Of a DNA stretch of 64,000 nt, positions 57,514 to 64,000 are shown piece after piece (the first letter of the stretch is position 1; each line of letters starts with the position of its first letter). The DNA is taken from NCBI GenBank assembly GCA_032622095.1, contig CP136069.1, forward strand, positions 128,259,123 through 128,323,122, written 5' to 3'. Origin of the DNA: Siphonodentalium dalli (taxonomy: Eukaryota; Mollusca; Scaphopoda; Gadilida; Siphonodentaliidae). Made by a program: the position numbers and the translations under genes. Below the pieces are notes generated by a model. It searched no databases, was not told the DNA's origin, and was given only the letters and a program-made list of their open reading frames with translations.

Positions 57514-58014
57514 TTAAAGGCACGTGAGGCCTTAGTTGTCGAAAATATTCATATGTGTTCCAATCACCGTAAACAGAAAAACATTAAAACGCATACAGTT
57601 TCGTTCATATATACCATGACCATCGCGTAAGCAGCATGTTATCATAAAGATTTACTATATTTTACCTAAGCAAGAGCCTGATTGTGTTACAGAAGACAAC
57701 ACAATGCTGCTGGCTAATCACACACAAATGGCATAAACGCTCTTTATTCGTTCCATATCAGGAATTCACCCACAAAGAACGCTCTTTATGTTTACCGTCA
57801 TAATATAAACAAACACCAGAAAAGTAACTTTTTATGCTTTTGTTTACATAACAATGGTCAAAAATATGACAATAACATACTGTTTATGCGATATTTCTTA
57901 TTTGTATACGGACAAGTCTGTCTACATTTTGTTGTTCTTTCTGTTTGTGGCGGTTTTTGACGGGTGGAAATATTTTCACAGGACACCCACCGCCAAGGCC
58001 AACCGTACCTTTAA
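57514..58014 (+). mobile_element. Kolobok-like TTAA MITE (type K1)
   Basis: TTAA at 57514-57517 and 58011-58014. The left TIR AAGGCACGTGAGGCCTT and right TIR AAGGCCAACCGTACCTT are less well matched to each other than in 8989-9490. The AACGCTCTTT pair is at 57736 and 57778. Otherwise near-identical to 8989-9490. Confidence 0.87.
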
Positions 58015-58113
58015 CTCCGGCACTGCTAGCAGAGGATTGTCGTGAACCGAATTGGATGTTACCTTTGTGTGACGAGAATTGAAGCAGTCAAATAGCTGAT
58101 CGTACCGAATCAG

Positions 58114-58231
58114 GAATTCAGCACAGGTCCCCAGAACAAAAATTGACCCAACCCCCAATAGTACTTAATCCTATAGGATTAACAGTACTATTGGGGTGGG
58201 GTCAATTTTTTGTCTGGGACCTGTGGAATTC
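58114..58231. repeat. Long fold-back, fully palindromic
   Basis: From GGAATTC at 58114 to GGAATTC at 58231 the sequence folds on itself: CACAGGTCCC/GGGACCTGTG, ATTGACCC/GGGTCAAT and CCAATAGTACT/AGTACTATTGG, with a centre TAATCCTATAGGATTA that is itself palindromic. Stem about 55 bp with a few bulges and no real loop. Confidence 0.85.
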
Positions 58232-58649
58232 AGAGCTGTGTATGGCTTTTAGAGGCAGCTAACAAGATTATGTTGCTATAGCATGCAGCAGCAACTGAAT
58301 GACTCAAGCCTTGTGATAGACCCGCATCTTGGAGAAATGGTTCATATTAAGATGTTTTGGTGTTAGTTTTGGACACATACGGATTGGAAGTTTTGCATCC
58401 ATCTTGTATAAGTCATAATATATCTCAAATTTATTGTATTTCATAAGGTTATTGTGGCACTCTTAATACGATGAGGAGGGTCATAGAAACAGAACATTTT
58501 GTTACCGTTGAATGTTAATGACTAGTGTCATTTTCACTAACACCAAGCTTGAAATATGTGGACCTGTTTGTGTAACCCCGATCACATACAATACATTTAA
58601 TGTTACACCTAGCATCTTGTAATATAGGTATTATCTCAAACACTAGATA

Positions 58650-58871
58650 TTATATTAGTGCTGCATCTGAACAACCAGATGTAAAAAATACTCTATTATA
58701 GGCTGCTTCCGTTTGACATTTAAACCTCTTACAATGAACTCGGGTGCCTTTTTTTTTTTTAGCAATTTTAGAGCTTTTAGAAATTGTGGCGTCATCCAGA
58801 CCGATCGAATCCGTGCGACTGTTGCACTTCATCTTGAGCGCTTGCTTTATTGACATCTCATCGAAACTCAT
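58650..58871 (-). CDS. Candidate hydrophilic first exon, unknown
   Basis: On the minus strand an ATG (58869-58871, A at -3) opens a frame with G/C-rich third positions compared with the AT-rich background. It encodes a charged segment (starting MSFDEMSIKQALK) with a lysine run after SKIA. An in-frame stop lies upstream. A donor-like GTAAGAGG follows about 46 codons in, near 58732. No family is recognised. It could be a real first exon or chance; the lysine run reflects a T-run in the DNA. Confidence 0.22.
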   Translation of the reverse strand: MSFDEMSIKQALKMKCNSRTDSIGLDDATISKSSKIAKKKKGTRVHCKRFKCQTEAAYNRVFFTSGCSDAALI

Positions 58872-59234
58872 GATACAACATCGATCTTTGTTACCGAATA
58901 ACTTGATTTATCTTTGAGAATGTTGATGACTACTGGATGGAAGCTTATGTCTGTTGTAAATGACCGAATCCACATTTTAACTGAACTGACAGATGGTAAC
59001 ACACAGTATGGAGAGAGTAGCCGGTATGTCTTTTGTTACTATAGTAGATAGATAAAGCCAAACGTTTGTCCTCATCTGTCAATCTTCATTCATGTTTTAG
59101 CCTTGTCGACATCAAGGCCTGACTCTGGAGAAAAACTGCTGCATTGACGGAGGAATGACTTTCACAGCAGCTTCAATTATCGCATTTGTTCGTTTTACCC
59201 GGAGAGACTGATTTTAGTTGTACTACCCTTTTCC

Positions 59235-59690
59235 TTTCCATATCAAATCCAGTCGTAATTCGGGATTTTTTTTACCCTGTGCCAATGCATTCTTGTATAT
59301 ATGCGAGTCGACCATAGGTCGCCTCGCATATATAAGAGAATGCATTGGCCTAACAATTTTTTACAATTTTAATAATTTTTTCTTGTATTCTTTAACAATT
59401 TTATAATTTCACCCATACAGAGCCCCAGACAAACATGAGCAGACGACACTCTTCTATATGCTTCTATATATGTGTGGTGCTCCCTGCAGGGTAATGGGTG
59501 CTTTTTTATTTTATGTCCTAAAAATTGCAAGAAACATTTATTTTAAAAACATTATATACAAAATTGTTAGGACAATGCATTCTCTTATATATGCGAGGCG
59601 ACCTATGGTCGACTCACATATATAAGAGAATGCATTGGCACAGGGTAAAAAATTCCCGACTTACGACTGGATTTGATATGGCGGGTCACA
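59235..59690 (+). mobile_element. TA-MITE with palindromes, left tip decayed
   Basis: Right end GGCGGGTCACA is intact; left tip lacks TGTGACCCG but continues CATATCAAATCCAGTCG. Palindromes at 59281-59349 (forward centre) and 59571-59639 (reverse centre). Interior matches 50699-51122. Confidence 0.85.
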
Positions 59691-60570
59691 AATGGCTGCC
59701 TGCTTCTGTTGATTATTGTTTTGAATGCTTTGTTCTTGTTTGCGATATATTTAATCTTCTCATTTGATGTACATGTACTGATGGAACTATCTGCTGCATA
59801 AGAAGATGGACAAATATGCTGCTTCTTCCGGGTAGGTGTGGTCGTTGAGAGCACTTGTTTCGCCATTTTGTTTTTGTGTAAAGAATTCCTAATCTGACTA
59901 TTGGCTTTAACCAATAGAAAACCACTTCAAATGTTTGGAAAGATTTGAATAATTCTCAACGCCGGGAACCATTCTGGACTCCTCGACCTGTGACCTCTTA
60001 GGTGTGGTTACGGAGAATGACGAGATTTGCCCAATAGCTGCATGGGTAACCTGCTAGTGATATATGACTATACTATTATTTTAGCTACCTATCTAATTTG
60101 GTATTTTATTGTGATGATGGTACAAACGCGTAGGTCTATGTATATTCGAGTGGTGTACTAATAGTGGACTGTAAGTTAATTGTGGCTCTACACCTAATTA
60201 TCACCATATAATTATAGTAATATCGAATCGCAGCATATGTGGTTGCTCCACTTCGTGTCACGTGCGATCATATTACCGAGTTCAGTTATGATTGATAGTA
60301 ATCTGGTAACGATTACTGTCGCGAATAATTAATCGAGCTTATGTTCCAGTTGTCAGATATCGCCTTTCAAACGGAGAAGTCGCACACTTTTTGTCAGGTG
60401 AGCAAAACTGTCAATATGATCGTCGATGATGACGAGCGCCATTGGTTTCGTTTCCGAAATGCTGTATCTAATAAATAACGTTCCTAATTATGAGTATATG
60501 TAATGGTTTCAACATGTGGAACCTCTTGTGGATTCTCGTGATGCCTGTGCAATACATAGATAGAAATACA
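59691..60570. other. Non-coding stretch
   Basis: A minus-strand frame at 59713-59914 runs into the MITE; its residues (MAKQVLSTTTPTRKKQH) are not recognised. Nothing else is seen. Confidence 0.35.
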
Positions 60571-60710
60571 AATAGAACCGCATGAGTGTCTGGATTTTGA
60601 CGAAATTATCGCACGAGATTTGTTGGCAGTCCCGCACGAGAGGTATCGCGTTCCGCCAACAAATCTCGTGCGATAATTCGTCAAAATCCAGACACTCATG
60701 CGGTTCTATT
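60571..60710. repeat. Near-perfect long hairpin
   Basis: Left arm 60571-60627 (57 bp) and right arm 60655-60710 (56 bp) are complementary except for one extra A in the left arm. The loop is 27 bases. Tips AATAGAACCGCATGAG; inner end GATTTGTTGGC. The loop repeats GCACGAGA from the stem. No TIR-family match elsewhere in the window. Confidence 0.92.
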
Positions 60711-61450
60711 TTTATTACATATCTCCGTATCATAGTAAGTTGACTCACAATCGTATATCTCCGGTACAGAAAATGTGAATTTAATTGAGTTTTAACGGCA
60801 TTTTAGGGTTAACGCAACAATCAGACAGGTAGCCCATCTATCCGCGAGTGACATTGACCCATCTTTAATGATGCGTTTGAAATTAAATTCTGTGCCTCGA
60901 CAAACATATTCTTGAAATTAAACTATGCTTGAATGAATCATCTCATCGATTGACCGCTTATTGTTTCTTTATTGTCGTGATTGAAAACGTAAAAATAGTA
61001 ACGGCGAGAACCAGTCTAACAACACTGAATGAAATAGTTCCGTCGACAGATTGCACTAGTGCGGTTCTGAGAATTATCACACGCCTGGAAACTCGTGCGA
61101 TCATGCGATTTACGTTGATAGATATGTAATACAAACGATGGTTATTACAAATATCTTTTATCGTTTGTCTGGAAAGCTGAAATTTACCGTGGGAAAGTGA
61201 TTATTAGGTGTCAAATCGGACCGCGACTACGAAGCAGCTGTAAACTATTTGATGTCAGAGTCAAAAACTTGAACTTGAACAATTATAACCGGGCCAGGTT
61301 TATCCACTGCCTGTATTATATTGCCTACACACAGCCTGCTCGATATATAGTCGTTACGTCAACGTAGCTGTATTAGGTCAGTGTAGCTTTATTAGGTTAC
61401 ATTATTCCTGCACGGCGTAATTGTTTCTGCAAATTGCGCCATGTGATTTA
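60711..61450. other. Non-coding stretch
   Basis: The frame at 60929-61129 is unrecognised. No repeat is seen. Confidence 0.35.
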
Positions 61451-61476
61451 GAGAGAGAGAGAGATAGAGAGAGAGA

Positions 61477-61538
<62 letters not shown>

Positions 61539-61550
61539 GAGAGAGAGAGA
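61451..61550. repeat. (GA)n microsatellite
   Basis: About 100 bp of GA repeat with a few GG or GATA interruptions. Confidence 0.97.
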
Positions 61551-62947
61551 TAGTTGAACTGTGCTGTTTTGGGAAGATAGCGGATGGCGGAAGAATATCA
61601 CCAGAGCCGAAGACTCAAGGGGTATCCTTCCGCAACCCACTCAAGTAAGGTAATCTTACCAAAAACAAACACAAGTGCGGCTCTATGTTGATCACATATC
61701 CCAAATAGAAAACAAACCTGACATTATCTTGAACTTTTCCGATCAATAGTTGTTTATGATGTTTGTGTCACAAACTTCCTAAGTTCACATTGGTCGCCTT
61801 TAGCAACGTAATTACGTCATGCGTCTCAATTAGGACACCAGGGTCACACTATAGAGCTAACTGTCGAAATTACAACATATAGGCTTGAACGAAGGAAACA
61901 ACAGCGAGTGTATAATAATAAATGTGAAAACAACGGGAACTGTTTTTCGTTCGTTCTGAAACATATATAAACTATTAGAGCAGGTAAAGTGTTAAACAAG
62001 TATCAGGGAAATGAAGAACTCTTTCATTTCTTCTGCACTCTGGTCTGCCCACGTCACGATTACTAACTAGTATCCACGTACGTACTCATACGTGAACGGA
62101 CGGACGCCGTCGAAGAAATAATGAATCTCTTTATCTCGGGAAAATGACACATTTCCTATACAAAGGATAAGTTTTGTGCGTTTAATAAATAAAATACATA
62201 GCCAATGATGTCTATCAAACTGTTAATGTCCACTCGCGGGAATTGGTATCAATCTATTTGACTCGGCTAATAGATGCTCAAATCCCCCGCATCTACAAAA
62301 ACACTTTAAGCGATGGCACTAGCTACAAATTCTATAAATATTTACATTACGGTGTATTGCATGTGTCAATGCCCCCGAACAAAATCTAGACTGACTGCAT
62401 GGGGTCATCAGACATGTTTACCTTAACTGTGGGCAGTTCGTGTCACTGCGGTTTTCCGGCTTTCTGCCAATAAACTAGAGGTGTTTGTAACATGCTACTG
62501 TCAACAAAAGTACATAGCTTAAATTGTTTGGTCGATAACTGGAGATGATGTTTTTATCATGTTGCATATAAAACACATGCATACCTTGAATTTTACCACA
62601 GAATTGTGAGACATACATGTATATTCCCTGGTCTACTTGATGTAGATTACGGGGATCATTCATCCCTGGATAAGTGGTCCCTGTTATTTTGATATGATGC
62701 TGGGTTGGGGGGGGTCTGCTTAATTGATCGGTGATGATGTTGGAGCAAAGTGATGATGTTTAAAAAAAAGGTACCGTTATTGTTGTTTTCTAAAGTTGCA
62801 ATGTTCAAACCAGTGTGCATGAAACATTCAAGAACATACATATTCATATATATCAGCGCTGGTTTTTTTTAGACATATTATGGACTTGTTCAGGCGTGTG
62901 AAACTGACAAGTTAGTACTCAAGCGCTATGCCAACTAGAGGAATTTA
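61551..62947. other. Non-coding stretch
   Basis: No gene, RNA or transposon end is recognised. Confidence 0.4.
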
Positions 62948-63175
62948 GCATTCTACTAACATCACCGAAAATCTCAAGCAAATCGACCGTACCATTCCAT
63001 AGAAAATATTGTCTAAAATGCGCTCAATTGTAAATATTTACGTCTCGATTCGGGACGCATCAATCGGCGATTAGCTAACGAAAACGATTTCGTCATCGGT
63101 AGTCGCTGCATTTAATTAATATATAACAACGACGGTGTGTGTTGTCAATTTGGATATAATATTTGTAAAAAATAA
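62948..63175. repeat. Dispersed repeat, copy 2 of 2
   Basis: Matches 30110-30345 in the same orientation, with CAATTGTAAATATTTACGTC, CTCGATTCGGGACGCATC, GCATTTAATTAAT and GGTGTGTGTTGTCAATTT. No TSD or TIR is evident. Confidence 0.75.
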
Positions 63176-63889
63176 CTGCTTTATTTCTATTTGATCACCC
63201 TACCAGTTTGTTTCTCATCACTTTAAACGACAGTTATATACTTTTTGATTATGGTTGGTTTGCAACAACCATTCACAGAAAGTTATAACAAAGTTAAACA
63301 GATACATGTATGTGTTGCAGCTCTATGTTGTAGAAAGTGTTATACACACGCTGTTTTATTCTTCATTCGCACAAATTACACAAAGGCCGCAAAATGGCTA
63401 CTCGAGAAACACAACGGTACTTTTTCTTATATCATCAACGGTTTGCCCCACCAGCATCATAGCAATTTAACGGAACCCACAAACATAGCAAATTAGCAGT
63501 ACTTAATTAGGGTGGAATTGCATTAAGACAATACAGTGCCCAACAACGGCGGCAGTGACACGACAAAAATGGATACGTATCATGACAACATATAACTTGG
63601 TCAAATGAAGAAGCCAGAAACACTCAATCGCCTGAACGTGACAAAACCATGTGAATTCCACGGATCTATCTCCATCCCAAAGATAGTGAGCCGCTTTCAT
63701 CAGAGGACTTGAACCAATAACCAATGACATGTCCGATATTACATCATACATAATATAGATAGATTCTCACATTCAGTTATAAAAACATATTTTCGAATGG
63801 TCTATCATTCATTTGGATGAGCGTTCGCGTAATAAAACCAGACGACAGACAGAAAAACAGATAATATAATTTAAGAGCAGAATTCATTG
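63176..63889. other. Non-coding stretch
   Basis: Open frames at 63245-63496 and 63503-63751 are unrecognised. Confidence 0.35.
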
Positions 63890-63960
63890 GTTAGAAATGT
63901 TCAGATAATAATTTCCTAATGTAACTACTCGTCAGTGAGTATTTAGTATAGAATGGGATA
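63890..63960. mobile_element. Fragment of a P2 MITE
   Basis: AAATGTTCAGATAATAATTTC, AACTACTCGTCAGTGAGTAT and TATAGAATGGG follow the order seen at 24165-24254. The right TTAA is not conserved. Confidence 0.5.
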
Positions 63961-64000
63961 CTATGAGGTTTCGATGGCCTAGCTAGAACTTCCATGCTTA

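Noticed and set aside
4744-59639. CRISPR-like regularly spaced palindromic repeats
   Set aside because: Spacing is irregular, copies lie kilobases apart within MITEs, and the DNA is eukaryotic.

Overview
The window is AT-rich animal genomic DNA, most likely from a mollusc and probably a bivalve. Three things point this way: a neverland/DAF-36-type cholesterol 7-desaturase first exon with a normal GT splice donor, two kinds of non-LTR retrotransposon, and long degenerate tandem arrays of the kind common in mollusc genomes ('cgtccgt' heads, 'AGGGCCATAACTC' units). There are no operons, rRNA or tRNA genes, or CRISPR arrays. Protein-coding content is very low. The species is inferred from repeat style and gene content and was not tested by a search.

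Layout. 1-5 kb: a GC-rich 353-bp repeat edge, two fold-back elements and a TTAA-bounded MITE. 8-12.6 kb: a TTAA MITE, a Kolobok-like MITE, a 1.15-kb palindrome-bearing TA-MITE that holds another insertion, and a 0.75-kb long-TIR element. 12.9-20 kb: inverted repeats, a 37-bp and a 130-bp tandem array. 20-30 kb: a cluster of TTAA-type (piggyBac-like and Kolobok-like) MITEs, one nested in another, plus a GAT-rich satellite. 30-33 kb: remnants of a LINE and palindromic MITE parts. 33.9-34.4 kb: first coding exon of a neverland-like Rieske sterol desaturase on the minus strand, the only confidently recognised host gene; its downstream exons were not recognised here. 36.6-40.2 kb: nested inverted repeats and a 164-bp array. 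43.5-45.5 kb: a young, 5'-truncated LINE flanked by 121-bp direct repeats. 45.6-48 kb: nested MITEs. 50.1-51.9 kb: a decayed LINE ORF1 (gag-like, CCHC knuckles) split by a MITE and ended by a fold-back. 53-55 kb: another mollusc tandem array. 57-61 kb: MITEs and long hairpins.

The main biology is therefore mobile-element biology. A 69-bp near-perfect palindrome recurs in elements with unrelated ends (TA-type and TTAA-type), in one case with its arms intact but its centre lost. A paired AAAGAGCG motif recurs with 40-45 bp spacing in eight places, not only in one MITE family. The LINE at 43.6-45.4 kb is a good candidate for target-primed insertion with an exceptionally long target-site duplication.
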